Assembly: GCA_038106185.1 (NCBI GenBank)
Contig: JAYODE010000013.1
Coordinates: 14,547-78,546, forward strand
Origin: UBA4582 sp038106185
GTDB taxonomy: Bacteria > Pseudomonadota > Gammaproteobacteria > Pseudomonadales > Azotimanducaceae
Length of the DNA stretch: 64,000 nucleotides
Direction of reading: 5' to 3'
Made by a program: the position numbers and the translations under genes. Below the pieces are notes generated by a model. It saw only the letters and a program-made list of their open reading frames with translations. It ran no database searches and had not been told where the DNA came from. This document shows positions 8,035 to 16,608 of the stretch, one piece after another. Position 1 is the stretch's first letter. Each line of letters starts with the position of its first letter.

Positions 8035-9219
8035 ATGAAACCACTGTCCGGACTCAAAGTACTCGACCTCACTCATGTTCTCGCCGGCCCCTACTGCACT
8101 TATCAGCTGGGACTACTGGGCGCTGAAGTCACCAAGGTGGAAGCACCCATCGGTGATATGACCCGAATTTGGGGCGGAACCCAGGAACAACTGGCAAAGA
8201 AGCTGGGCTCGGGTTTCGTACCTCAGAATGCGGGTAAGCGGAGTATCTGCCTGAATCTGAACCGACCGGACGCTCAGGCTTGTGCACGCAAGCTTGCCGA
8301 GGCTGCCGATATATTGGTGGAAAACTTTGAGGGTGGAACCATGGAGAAGTTTTCCCTGGACTATGACACCGTCGCAGACTTGAATCCGGGCATTATCTAT
8401 CTGTCGATTTCAGCCTTTGGTCGCAATGGACCCTACGCTAATCGGCCGGGTTTCGATGATGTGGTACAAGCCACCTCTGGCTATATGGCGAATAACATTC
8501 GCGGTGACGGACCTATTCGCACCGGCGGCCCCGTGCTTGACTATGCGACAGGCATGCACGCCGCATCGGCTGTACTCGCCGCTCTGTTGCTGAAAGCCCG
8601 CACTGGCAAGGGCCAATATATTGACCTGGCGATGCAGGATGTCGCCATGCTGCTGCTCAACCGAAATACCAGCATAGCGGCTTCCACTGGTTTACCGCCC
8701 GCGCCAGCGGACAATCGTGAAGCGCCTTTACTAGGTCGATACCGATCCAAGGATGGTTACATCATGCTCGCGGGTTATTTTCCGGACCACTGCCGAGCAA
8801 TCTGTGCCGCGATCGGTCTGCCGGAATATGCAGACCTGAGTAACTCAGCCTTTCGGTCAAGAATTGCAGAAATCGAAGCCGCCGTTGAAGTTGAGCTGGC
8901 GACCAGAACTACTGCAGCATGGGACCGAGTATTTCGTACCGAAAAAGTCGTCGCTGGCGGCGTCCAAAGCCTGGAAGAAACGATCGCCTCTGGCCAGCCA
9001 GCGGCTCGACAACTGATTCAGGAAGTCGCGAGCGCTGCCGGGCCACAACAGGTGACGACCGCCGGCTACCGCATCAATGATGGGGTCTTTGGTCCGAATG
9101 GAGATGTCCCCCTGTTAGGTCAGCACTCGACGGAAATTCTGCTCGAACTGGGTTACAGCAGCGACGATATCGCTGACTTAATCGCAACCGGCGCACTGAT
9201 TCAAGGCCCTAAAAACTGA
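8035..9219 (+). CDS. CoA transferase family III (CaiB/BaiF-type)
   Basis: 394 residues from the ATG at 8035, which is placed just after CAGGATC and before the family start MKPLSGLKVLDLTHVLAGPY. Further landmarks are LGAEVTKVEAP, NAGKRSICLNLNRPDA, ILVENFEGGTMEKF and GGPVLDYATGMHAA, where the Asp matches the catalytic aspartate that forms the acyl-CoA anhydride. Family III enzymes move CoA between carboxylic acids in carnitine, oxalate, bile acid or aromatic acid metabolism. The adjacent downstream amidase (25 nt) suggests use of an amide-derived acid, but the substrate is unknown. Confidence 0.9.
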   Translation: MKPLSGLKVLDLTHVLAGPYCTYQLGLLGAEVTKVEAPIGDMTRIWGGTQEQLAKKLGSGFVPQNAGKRSICLNLNRPDAQACARKLAEAADILVENFEGGTMEKFSLDYDTVADLNPGIIYLSISAFGRNGPYANRPGFDDVVQATSGYMANNIRGDGPIRTGGPVLDYATGMHAASAVLAALLLKARTGKGQYIDLAMQDVAMLLLNRNTSIAASTGLPPAPADNREAPLLGRYRSKDGYIMLAGYFPDHCRAICAAIGLPEYADLSNSAFRSRIAEIEAAVEVELATRTTAAWDRVFRTEKVVAGGVQSLEETIASGQPAARQLIQEVASAAGPQQVTTAGYRINDGVFGPNGDVPLLGQHSTEILLELGYSSDDIADLIATGALIQGPKN

Positions 9220-9244
9220 AGCAGTCACTGCAGAGGGCGCGTTT

Positions 9245-10696
9245 TTGAATAGGTTCTTGGATACAGGTTTAATCGGTTTGTCAGGGGTCGCCATCGCCGC
9301 GCTGATTCGTTCGCGTCAGATATCTGTGGTTGAGGTCATGGAGGCGACTCGTCAGCAAGCAGAGAGGATTCAGGTTGCCTGCAATCCGTTCGTCAGCTTC
9401 CATTGGGAGCAGGCCATGGCCCAGGCCCGCCAGTGTGATCAGCGACTGAGCACTGAAAATGGATCAAACCTGCCGACCTTGTTTGGCGTGCCCTTCTCAG
9501 TCAAGGACCTACTCAATACTCACGACTTCTGCACCAGCTATGGCTCAAAGGCCTTTCAGGACTACCGGCCTGATCAGGACGTGGTTGCCGTTTCTCGTCT
9601 GCGCGACGCCGGCACCCTTTTAATTGGCAAGACCACCACGCCCGAGTTTGCGGCGAAAGTGTTAACTGACGCTGAGCTGACTGGCATTACGCGCAACCCC
9701 TGGGACCTACAACGTTCGCCGGGAGGCAGCAGTGGCGGCGCTTGCGTTGCCGCGGCGACAGGCGTGGGCCCCCTGGCTGTAAGTACCGATGGTGGCGGCT
9801 CGGCAAGAATACCTGCGGCAGCCTGCGGCATACTGGGATTGAAAGTCACGATGGGAGCCATTCCTCACGAATCCTGGCCATTTCATTATGCCAATAACAG
9901 CTCAATTTCTATCAATTGCCGGCATATCGAGGATCTCGTCGCGAGCTTCAACGCCATGTGTGGCGCTCACCCCCTGGACCCCTGGTCCCGCCGCGGCATC
10001 ACGAAACTCAGACTTGAACCTGTCGATCATTTCAATAAAGACGTGATGAAGCGCAAAAAGATTCTGTTCATTCCCGGGCTTGGCGGTCAAACCTGTGATC
10101 AAAATATCCTGTCCCTGGTTGAACGAACAGTGATCAGTCTGCAGCATGCGGGTTACCAGGTTGACCTGGCCAACGGTGATCCCTTGGCATTTGACCCGAG
10201 TATCGCCCTGCAGATGATGGCCGCCAATCTCGCTGCCAGGGTCAGAGCCATGACCCAGCAACAGCAAGCATTGCTGGGCTCCGGGCTAAAGGTCCTCGCT
10301 TCTGAGGTGACCTTTAAATCCGATGGTGTGCGCCTGCAAGCCGATGCGATGGCGCGGTCACAACTCTACGACCGGCTTGAAGGCCTGTTCGCCGATTATG
10401 CCCTGATCTTGACCCCCACCCTGAAGGCGCCACCGCCTTTGGCTGACCCCACAGAAGATCAGCGAGTGATCATCAACGGTGAGCCAGCCAGTTTAGCGAG
10501 CTGGTGGTCTCACCTCTCGATTGCCAACTTGACCGGACACCCCGCCATTTCAATTCCCTGCGGCCGGGATGATGCAGGGCTGCCTGTTGGCCTGCATGCG
10601 CTGGCCGGCTGGGATGCCGAACAGGCGCTGATCGATCTGGCGGTGCAAGTGCAGCGCATCTATGACTGGGCTGATGAGCTACCCCCACTGGCCTAG
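9245..10696 (+). CDS. amidase signature family hydrolase
   Basis: 483 residues. The Ser-cisSer-Lys triad is visible: Lys about 87 in VPFSVKDL, Ser about 163 in RSPGGSSGGA, and Ser about 186 in STDGGGSARIPA. The start is taken as TTG at 9245 with GAGGGC upstream; an ATG at about 9338 would remove a normal N-terminus. The family includes fatty-acid amide hydrolases, aryl amidases and GatA. The absence of a neighbouring gatB/gatC argues against GatA. It is probably co-transcribed with the upstream CoA transferase. Confidence 0.87.
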   Translation: MNRFLDTGLIGLSGVAIAALIRSRQISVVEVMEATRQQAERIQVACNPFVSFHWEQAMAQARQCDQRLSTENGSNLPTLFGVPFSVKDLLNTHDFCTSYGSKAFQDYRPDQDVVAVSRLRDAGTLLIGKTTTPEFAAKVLTDAELTGITRNPWDLQRSPGGSSGGACVAAATGVGPLAVSTDGGGSARIPAAACGILGLKVTMGAIPHESWPFHYANNSSISINCRHIEDLVASFNAMCGAHPLDPWSRRGITKLRLEPVDHFNKDVMKRKKILFIPGLGGQTCDQNILSLVERTVISLQHAGYQVDLANGDPLAFDPSIALQMMAANLAARVRAMTQQQQALLGSGLKVLASEVTFKSDGVRLQADAMARSQLYDRLEGLFADYALILTPTLKAPPPLADPTEDQRVIINGEPASLASWWSHLSIANLTGHPAISIPCGRDDAGLPVGLHALAGWDAEQALIDLAVQVQRIYDWADELPPLA

Positions 10697-10794
10697 CTAT
10701 CGCGCAGTGATTGTTTGATCTAACCCAATGGCACCTGCTCGATTCTCGTGTAACTTATTTGTCCTATAGTCGCTGACAGGCTCGATACTAACCC

Positions 10795-11718
10795 ATGAAT
10801 CCCCGTTTACGCCTGGGTATCTGGCGTCTGGCTGATCCTAAAATCAGCATTACCTCCGCGGCCTCCATGGCCATCGGTGCGGCTGTTGCCGCGCTGGAGA
10901 TGCCACTCAACTGGTTCTGGTTACTGGTCACAGGCTTGGCGTTCTTCTGCATGGAGGTGGCCAAGAATGCCTGGGGCGATATTTATGATTATGACTCAGG
11001 CACAGATCTGGCGGTCGAGCCGAAAGATCAAACGAATTTTTCCGGCGGCAAGCGCGTCCTGGTCGATAATCTCATGAGTCGCAACCAGACCTGGGCGGTC
11101 GCCGCTTTGTTTGCCGGCCTGGGGCTGACTCTCGGCGCCCTGATCGTCTTTTTGCAGGAACCCAGTGCCTTCTGGATCGGGATTGCCGGCTTGGCTCTGG
11201 GCTGGTCCTATCACGGCCCTCCACTGCAGCTGGTGTACCGAGGCTGGGGGGAACTGGCAGTACTGCTGATCTATGGACCCGTGATCGCCCTCAGCACCTA
11301 CCTGATCCAGCGCCATCAGTTCAGTCTGGATGTTCTGCTCCTCTCCCTGCCCCTGGGAATCTTTATCAGTGCTTTTCTGTGGGTCAACGAATTCCCTGAT
11401 CACGATGCTGACTTGGGAGCTAACAAGCGCAATCTGGTGGTGATACTCGGACGCAGGCGCGCCAGCCGTCTGTTACCACTGATATACGTCACCGGATTTT
11501 CTCTCCTTTACTTTCTGCCCCATCTCACTCAGATAGACCAGGCGGTCTGGTGGGGCTTTGTCGCGTTGCCGACCGCGAGTCTGGCAAGCTACTGGACCTG
11601 GCACCAACCTGAAACCTTTTATCGACAGACGCCCGCGCAGCCCTTGGCTCTGCTGACATTTGTGCTTTATTCCGTGGGCATCTGCGGCGCGCTGAATCTG
11701 ACCGGACACATTCGATGA
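10795..11718 (+). CDS. UbiA-family (MenA-like) membrane prenyltransferase
   Basis: 307 residues with about eight hydrophobic helices. The first Asp-rich motif, NAWGDIYDYDSGTD (about 60-73), and the second, NEFPDHDADLGANKRN (about 200-215), bind prenyl diphosphate through magnesium. The wording of both motifs is closest to 1,4-dihydroxy-2-naphthoate prenyltransferase (MenA). No other menaquinone gene is nearby, so the acceptor is not settled. It begins a same-strand cluster with a sugar transferase 16 nt downstream. Confidence 0.85.
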   Translation: MNPRLRLGIWRLADPKISITSAASMAIGAAVAALEMPLNWFWLLVTGLAFFCMEVAKNAWGDIYDYDSGTDLAVEPKDQTNFSGGKRVLVDNLMSRNQTWAVAALFAGLGLTLGALIVFLQEPSAFWIGIAGLALGWSYHGPPLQLVYRGWGELAVLLIYGPVIALSTYLIQRHQFSLDVLLLSLPLGIFISAFLWVNEFPDHDADLGANKRNLVVILGRRRASRLLPLIYVTGFSLLYFLPHLTQIDQAVWWGFVALPTASLASYWTWHQPETFYRQTPAQPLALLTFVLYSVGICGALNLTGHIR

Positions 11719-11734
11719 GGCCATCAAAATCAAC

Positions 11735-12439
11735 ATGAAGCGAGCCGAAGCCTTCAGCAAAAGAATCGTTGATGTGAGCTTGTCGAGTATCGGCCTGCTA
11801 CTGTTCACCCCCTTGATGCTGATCATCGCAGTGGTCATCAAGGCGACCGAGGGTGGCCCGGTGATATTTCGAGAATACCGCCTTGGCCTTAGTCAGCAAC
11901 TCTTTCTCATCTATAAATTTCGCACTTTGGCGACCGGCGTAGACGGTCCCCCGGTTGCCCCAGGCGATGACCCTCGAATTCACACTGTCGGCCACCTGTT
12001 ACGCCGCTATCATCTCGACGAGTTACCGCAACTCGTCAATGTGCTGCGAGGCGAGATGAGCCTGGTAGGTCCAAGGCCCATGAAGCCCAGTCATGGGCAG
12101 CTGGTTCAACCTCGAGTGCTGAGCCAGTTGCTGAGTGTCAAGCCTGGCCTGACCGGCGCCGATGCACTCGCCTTTATAGCCGAGGATGATTGCCTGACAG
12201 GTCACCCCGCTGCCTCAACCCTCTATGCGCATTATCTGTTACCTGAAAAAATCCGCTATCAGTTGCAATATATCCAACAACAAAGCCTTTGGCTGGATCT
12301 TCGCTTGCTGTATCGAACCTTACGAGATGGCTTTTCAGCGGATACCTACCAACGATCGCTGCTGCAGCTCAGTCGGTTGCTACCCGCCAACAGGTCCCAT
12401 TTAACATCCACACCGACAACAAAGCGTGAGCGTCAGTGA
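11735..12439 (+). CDS. bacterial sugar transferase (undecaprenyl-phosphate sugar-1-phosphate transferase type)
   Basis: 234 residues. One N-terminal membrane helix (about 15-35) precedes the PF02397-type catalytic core: GGPVIFREYRLG, FLIYKFRTL, DELPQLVNVLRGEMSLVGPRP and a late VKPGLTG. Such enzymes load the first sugar-1-phosphate on a polyprenyl phosphate for polysaccharide assembly. Here it is the short monotopic form, without the extra CoA-binding domain of WcaJ. Neighbours are a prenyltransferase and a coupled gene lost in a gap; no other glycan genes are visible. Confidence 0.88.
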   Translation: MKRAEAFSKRIVDVSLSSIGLLLFTPLMLIIAVVIKATEGGPVIFREYRLGLSQQLFLIYKFRTLATGVDGPPVAPGDDPRIHTVGHLLRRYHLDELPQLVNVLRGEMSLVGPRPMKPSHGQLVQPRVLSQLLSVKPGLTGADALAFIAEDDCLTGHPAASTLYAHYLLPEKIRYQLQYIQQQSLWLDLRLLYRTLRDGFSADTYQRSLLQLSRLLPANRSHLTSTPTTKRERQ

Positions 12440-12488
12440 CGCCCAGGCCCGAACTCTCTGTGGTCTATCAACAACCGCTGGGGCGCCA
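12436..12488 (+). CDS. N-terminus of an unidentified gene, cut by assembly gap
   Basis: A GTG at 12436 overlaps the sugar transferase stop (GTGA), the usual sign of translational coupling. Reading from it gives 17 residues, MTPRPELSVVYQQPLGR, before the N run. Too short to assign to a family. A GTG ten bases earlier (12426) opens another frame across the gap, but that reading has no support. Confidence 0.4.
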
Positions 12489-12588
12489 NNNNNNNNNNNN
12501 NNNNNNNNNNNNNNNNNNNNNNNNNNNNNNNNNNNNNNNNNNNNNNNNNNNNNNNNNNNNNNNNNNNNNNNNNNNNNNNNNNNNNNNN
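12489..12588. other. assembly gap (100 N)
   Basis: Exactly 100 N between the coupled gene start and the aminopropyltransferase-like gene. The missing length is unknown. Confidence 0.98.
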
Positions 12589-12609
12589 TTACGGTACAGA
12601 TGACGGTCT

Positions 12610-13359
12610 ATGGCAATCCTTTGGTCAATGGAAGAGACCTTCGAGGGTCTCTCGACACGCTACGAGGTCAGAAATGCCGGCGCGACTCGGCGTCTGTATA
12701 CCAACGGCGCATTTCACTCGCAATACAATCCCCACAGATTACTGGCGGGTGGTGTCTGGGATCTACTGACTCTGCCCGCACTCTACCGAGAAAATCCAGT
12801 GGAACGGGTCTTGATGCTGGGGGTTGGTGGCGGCGCGGCTATTCACCATTATGTGGATATCTGCAAAGTTCAGCGCATCACCGGCATTGAGTTTAATCCG
12901 GTGCACCTGCGTATCGCCGAAACTTTTTTTGAGTGCCAGGGCCCGACGATTAACTTGATTTGCGCCGATGCCTACGCCTGGATGAAACAGAGTCGCAGTC
13001 GTTTTGATGTCGTGATCGATGACCTGTTCGTTGATAGCACGGGCGATCCGATTCGTCCGCGCGCCGTCGATACTCGCTGGATGCAGCGCCTCGCCGCCCA
13101 TCTGCTGCCTGACGGGTTAGTGATCCAGAACCACCTTGCAGCTGCCAGCGCGCGCCTGGTCGCCAGGGACCCCTGGGTCCGCGGTCATTTCGCCTCAGCA
13201 ATACTGTTCAGTACCTCAAAGTTTGAAAATGCGGTACTCGCCCTCTACCGTTCGCCTATCAACAATCGTCGAGGCCGCAGCCTGGCGGTCAAGCGCATTC
13301 AAGAGACCCTACCGCGAGCGGTTCGGCGGCTGGATTTCAGCGGCCAACAGCTGTTTTAG
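12610..13359 (+). CDS. spermidine synthase-like (aminopropyltransferase/methyltransferase fold) protein
   Basis: 249 residues. An in-frame stop at 12601 means that the start is inside the visible sequence, and ATG 12610 is the first option (ATG 12628 is the next). The Rossmann-type nucleotide site RVLMLGVGGGAAIHHY, the acidic ribose-binding position in TGIEFNPVHL, the ADAYAWM segment and DDLFVDSTGDP place it in the spermidine synthase family. Several standard SpeE residues are replaced, as in many stand-alone fused or orphan members, so polyamine synthesis is not certain. No S-adenosylmethionine decarboxylase is adjacent. Confidence 0.75.
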   Translation: MAILWSMEETFEGLSTRYEVRNAGATRRLYTNGAFHSQYNPHRLLAGGVWDLLTLPALYRENPVERVLMLGVGGGAAIHHYVDICKVQRITGIEFNPVHLRIAETFFECQGPTINLICADAYAWMKQSRSRFDVVIDDLFVDSTGDPIRPRAVDTRWMQRLAAHLLPDGLVIQNHLAAASARLVARDPWVRGHFASAILFSTSKFENAVLALYRSPINNRRGRSLAVKRIQETLPRAVRRLDFSGQQLF

Positions 13360-13434
13360 GCTACCCATTGCAGGGTCAGCTATCGAGATGGAGAAGCTCG
13401 CAAGCGGGGCAAATTTGGGTTACGCTTTCTCCAC

Positions 13435-13518
13435 TTACTCACCGAATTACTCATCGAGTTACTTATCTAATTACTCATCTAATGACTCATCTAATTACTC
13501 GTCTAATGACTCGTCTAA
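13435..13518. repeat. 12-bp tandem array, seven copies
   Basis: Seven 12-bp units of the type TTACTCATCTAA or TGACTCGTCTAA run from 13435 to 13518 and end 19 bases before the selenoprotein start codon. Units 4-7 alternate TTAC and TGAC beginnings, so there is a 24-bp higher-order pattern. Confidence 0.95.
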
Positions 13519-13537
13519 TTAAAAAACGGATACCCTC

Positions 13538-14635
13538 ATGATATTACACTCGCTGAACCTACCCGTGGTCGAATTTGAACAAGCCACTGGCTGGCAAATC
13601 AAACCCGAAGGTGCCTGTAAGGGCGAAGTCTGTATTCCTCTGCGTGGCCAGTCTGGCGATACGCTGCAGGTGCAGCAACTGGCGCAGGACATGAATTTAC
13701 CGCTTGTCGCTGAAGCCAGCGAGCAGTGCTGGGCGCTGGGGCCAGAATCTATCGGCGGCAGGACTTTGACCACAGCCCTTGCAGCTGACATGACCCTGCC
13801 CGACCTGGAAGGCAACCTGTTTTCACTGTCGAGTCTCAGGGGCAAGAAGGTCCTGATCTACGCCTGGGCCCCCTACTGAGGCTGCTTCGCTCACCTGTCC
13901 GTGTGGCAGGCCCTTCGCGAAGAACTGGCTCCTCAGGGTTTTGAACTGGTGACTGTTGGCATGGATACGCTGGGTGCTGCCGGCTGTCGTGCAGCCATCG
14001 AAGCGGCAAAACCTTCTCATCCATCCCTGATCGACCAACATCATGTGCTCGCCGATCTATTTGGAGTCATCAACATACCCAACAGCATCTGGATTGACGA
14101 AGATGGCATGATCGTCAGGCCAGCCGAGGCCGCACCACCACCGCCGATACCCGGCAGTACCCCGCCGGCACCCATGGAGCTGCCGCCGGGAACACCCACT
14201 CGTCTGCGAGAGATGCGTGCAGAGGCGATGAAGATCACCACCAATGCCGAAGACTATCACAGAGCCCTGCGCGACTGGGTGGCAAAAGGCAAGGACAGTG
14301 AGTTCGCCCTTGATCCGCAAACAGTGATCAGTCGATCTCGGCCCAGGAATGAAAGCCAAGCCATGGGCCATGCGCATTTTGAGCTGGCAACCCATTTTGT
14401 CACGCAAGGAAAAAGGGATCTGGCGATCAAACATTTCCGCGCCGCCCATGCACTGGTGCCAGACAACTGGACCTTTCGCCGTCAGGCCTGGTCTCTTGAG
14501 CCGGTCGGCGACGGCCCCATGGCTCGATTTTGGCAGGGCCCGGGCCCAGATGGCGACTGGCCCTACGAGGGTGACTGGGTACAGGACATTCGTCGCGAAG
14601 GCGCAGAAAACTATTACGAACCCTGGCAGCCCTGA
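13538..14635 (+). CDS. thioredoxin-fold redoxin, probable selenoprotein (in-frame UGA = Sec114)
   Basis: One frame of 366 codons runs from ATG 13538 to the TGA at 14633-14635 with a single internal TGA at 13877-13879. Before it lie an N-terminal segment with CKGEVC and then a redoxin N-terminus (DMTLPDLEGNLFSL, RGKKVLIYAWAPY). After it comes GCFAHLSVWQALREELAPQG, then VINIPNSIWIDEDG, a Pro-rich linker, and a TPR-like helical tail ending NYYEPWQP. The stop therefore falls exactly where thioredoxin-like proteins have their nucleophilic Cys (WAxxCxC), giving U114-G-C116. A candidate SECIS hairpin follows. Read as stopped, both halves would be useless, so Sec insertion is favoured over a pseudogene. 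A crotonase gene follows 36 nt later. Confidence 0.78.
13880..13912 (+). promoter_or_regulatory. candidate bacterial SECIS hairpin after the UGA
   Basis: Directly after the UGA, GGCTGC (13880-13885) can pair with GCAGGCC (13906-13912) with one bulged G. An inner CAC/GUG pair closes a CUGUCC loop whose G (13897) is 18 nt from the UGA, within the 16-37 nt range described for bacterial SECIS loops. The G is the third rather than the first or second loop base, so the match is imperfect. It was folded by eye only. Confidence 0.4.
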
Positions 14636-14671
14636 TGGGATCCTGAATGCCCTTAGTAAAATGGAGTGACC

Positions 14672-15532
14672 ATGAGCACAGCATCTACATCTAAATCGAC
14701 AAGCGTCAGATACGAAATACCCGTCAATGGCGTCGCGCGCATTGTGTTGGACCGTGCCGATACGCGCAATGCCCAGGACAAGGCAATGCTGTATGCCCTC
14801 AATGATGCCTTTGACGAAGCCTGTCAGGACAACCAGGTCAATGTCATAGTCCTGGCCGCCGAGGGACCACACTTCTCTTCTGGCCACGATCTGCGAGATC
14901 GCAGCACCATGGATCAGTTTACACCCGTTGGTACCTGGGGCGGATTTGATCTGCCAGGCTCTGAGGGCTATATGGCGGTGGAGCAGGAAATCTATCTGGG
15001 TTTGTGCTGGCGCTGGCGCAACCTGCCAAAGCCCGTCATTGCCGAGGTTCAAGGCAAGGTGATTGCCGGGGGCCTGATGTTGGTCTGGGTCTGCGACCTG
15101 ATCGTCGCCAGTGACGATGCCACCTTTTCTGACCCGGTGGTCGCCTTTGGCGTCAACGGCGTCGAGTATTTTGCCCACCCATGGGAAGTCGGCGTGCGCA
15201 AAGCCAAGGAAATGCTGTTTACCGGCGATGCGATCAGCGCGGCCGACGCCAAAGCGCTGGGTATGGTTAATCATGTGGTTCCGCGCGCAGAGCTGGTCGA
15301 TCACACGCGAAAATTGGCCGAACACATTGCTCAGCGGCCGAGCATGGGACTCAAGCTGGCCAAACAGTCGGTCAACCAGATGCAGGACAATCAGGGCATC
15401 TGGAGCGCATTGCAGGCAGCCATGTCCCTTCAGCAATTAGGGCACGCCAATAACCAGCAGGTTCACAACAGCAACATTGACCCTGCAGGCGTTGACATCA
15501 TTCGTCAACAGGCGCGCCAATCAACCCCATAG
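14672..15532 (+). CDS. enoyl-CoA hydratase/isomerase (crotonase) family protein
   Basis: 286 residues from ATG 14672, chosen because GGAG lies 6 nt upstream (a GTG at 14666 is the alternative). The two oxyanion-hole segments are present: HFSSGHDL and GKVIAGGLMLVWVCDL. The segment that carries the second catalytic Glu in classical hydratases (normally PGAGGTQRL) reads GVNGVEYFAHPWEVG, so water addition by the standard two-Glu mechanism is doubtful. A different crotonase reaction is possible. It lies 36 nt downstream of the selenoprotein, and its 3' end overlaps the convergent transglutaminase-like gene by 35 nt. Confidence 0.87.
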   Translation: MSTASTSKSTSVRYEIPVNGVARIVLDRADTRNAQDKAMLYALNDAFDEACQDNQVNVIVLAAEGPHFSSGHDLRDRSTMDQFTPVGTWGGFDLPGSEGYMAVEQEIYLGLCWRWRNLPKPVIAEVQGKVIAGGLMLVWVCDLIVASDDATFSDPVVAFGVNGVEYFAHPWEVGVRKAKEMLFTGDAISAADAKALGMVNHVVPRAELVDHTRKLAEHIAQRPSMGLKLAKQSVNQMQDNQGIWSALQAAMSLQQLGHANNQQVHNSNIDPAGVDIIRQQARQSTP

Positions 15533-16340
15533 GCGGTCGCACGTCACTGTCATCTGGCTCGAATGCCTCGACCCTGACCGAGTGGGTAACCGGAAAAACT
15601 GGCGGGCCAAACTGATTATAGACGGCCACATCAGCAGCATCCCGGCCATAGCCTATGGCCACATAACCGCCGCTGAGCACAGTCTGGGTCGCATCAAACG
15701 TGTACCAGCGACCACCGACAAAAGCCTCAAACCAGGCGTGCATGTCCATAGGCGCGAGGCCATAGAGGTAGCCGACGACCATGCGTGCCGGAATACTCAG
15801 ACTGCGGCACAGGGCGATACCCAGGTGCGAAAGATCTCGGCAGACACCCGACTGGCGCTGGTTGACCTCAACCGCCGAGACCGGGTAATCACTGGTGCCA
15901 GGCAGATAGGCTATTGACGAGCGCAGCCAGGTTTCTATCGCCGACACCTGATCATAACCCGGCAGTTCACCGGCGGTGATATCTGTTGCCATCTGACCGA
16001 ATCGATCAGACTCACAGAAGCGGCTTGGCAGCAGATACCTAAGGGCGAAATTCGGCAGATTCTGGACAGCGACAAACGGCGCACCAGGCTCTCGATCGAC
16101 ACCGTCAGCAGTACGCACGTCGGCCGTGGTATGCACTGAAAACTTACCCGGCAGCGCGATCAGACGCTGACACAAGTTGCCGTAATCATCGGTAAATTCA
16201 AAGGCATCAGTAATCGGCAAAATTCTGTAAACCTCACGGGCAATCCACTGCTGTGCGCCGCTGCGAGGTCGCAACATCAACACAAAAGGCGTTGGCGTGC
16301 TGATATCAAAGGTTAAATCGCAGCTGGTACGGAGCCACAT
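15498..16340 (-). CDS. transglutaminase-like cysteine protease-fold protein
   Basis: 280 residues from the ATG at 16338-16340 (MWLRTSCDLTFDI). That start has a GAGAGTGAG upstream; a further ATG at 16355 lacks one. An N-terminal beta-rich domain precedes the transglutaminase core, with the Cys in QSGVCRDLSHLGIALCR, the His in DMHAWFEAFVGG and the Asp in WYTFDAT, a complete Cys-His-Asp triad. Many bacteria have this cytoplasmic type (no signal peptide) near peptide- or amide-using genes; most act as proteases or amidases rather than cross-linking enzymes. The substrate is unknown. Confidence 0.87.
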   Translation of the reverse strand: MWLRTSCDLTFDISTPTPFVLMLRPRSGAQQWIAREVYRILPITDAFEFTDDYGNLCQRLIALPGKFSVHTTADVRTADGVDREPGAPFVAVQNLPNFALRYLLPSRFCESDRFGQMATDITAGELPGYDQVSAIETWLRSSIAYLPGTSDYPVSAVEVNQRQSGVCRDLSHLGIALCRSLSIPARMVVGYLYGLAPMDMHAWFEAFVGGRWYTFDATQTVLSGGYVAIGYGRDAADVAVYNQFGPPVFPVTHSVRVEAFEPDDSDVRPPMGLIGAPVDE

Positions 16341-16477
16341 GGCACTCACTCTCATGATGGGTGGAATATGCAGACCGATCAGTCCGGGACTGCTGATTAC
16401 TCAGTCCACTATAGCCCCAACGAACCCCCTGACTCTAGCGTTGAGCACACAAACAAACCCTCCGCCAACGCCTTCAA

Positions 16478-16516
16478 AGAACTGCTTGACGGAACTGCTT
16501 GAAAGAACTGCTTAAC
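16478..16516. repeat. 13-bp tandem array, three copies
   Basis: Units AGAACTGCTTGAC, GGAACTGCTTGAA and AGAACTGCTTAAC lie at 16478, 16491 and 16504. Confidence 0.9.
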
Positions 16517-16535
16517 CGAATGCGGGCTGGCAGGC

Positions 16536-16579
16536 TGACACCTGACTGACACCTGACTGACACCTGACTGACTCTTGAC
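16536..16579. repeat. 11-bp tandem array, four copies
   Basis: TGACACCTGAC three times (16536, 16547, 16558), then TGACTCTTGAC (16569). It lies 20 bp from a 13-bp array of unrelated sequence, both in the spacer between DAHP synthase and the transglutaminase-like gene. Confidence 0.95.
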
Positions 16580-16608
16580 TGTTATCGTCTCAGAATCACG
16601 AGCGACAG

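Noticed and set aside
9574..9861. Reverse 95-codon frame, and many similar long frames opposite real genes
   Set aside because: Shadows of the amidase and other genes in high-GC codons; no independent support.
12426..12890. Forward frame across the 12489-12588 gap
   Set aside because: Joined only through N; after the gap it lies out of frame within the aminopropyltransferase-like gene.
13435..13518. CRISPR-like array
   Set aside because: Units are contiguous 12-mers without spacers; no cas genes. The same holds for all other arrays.
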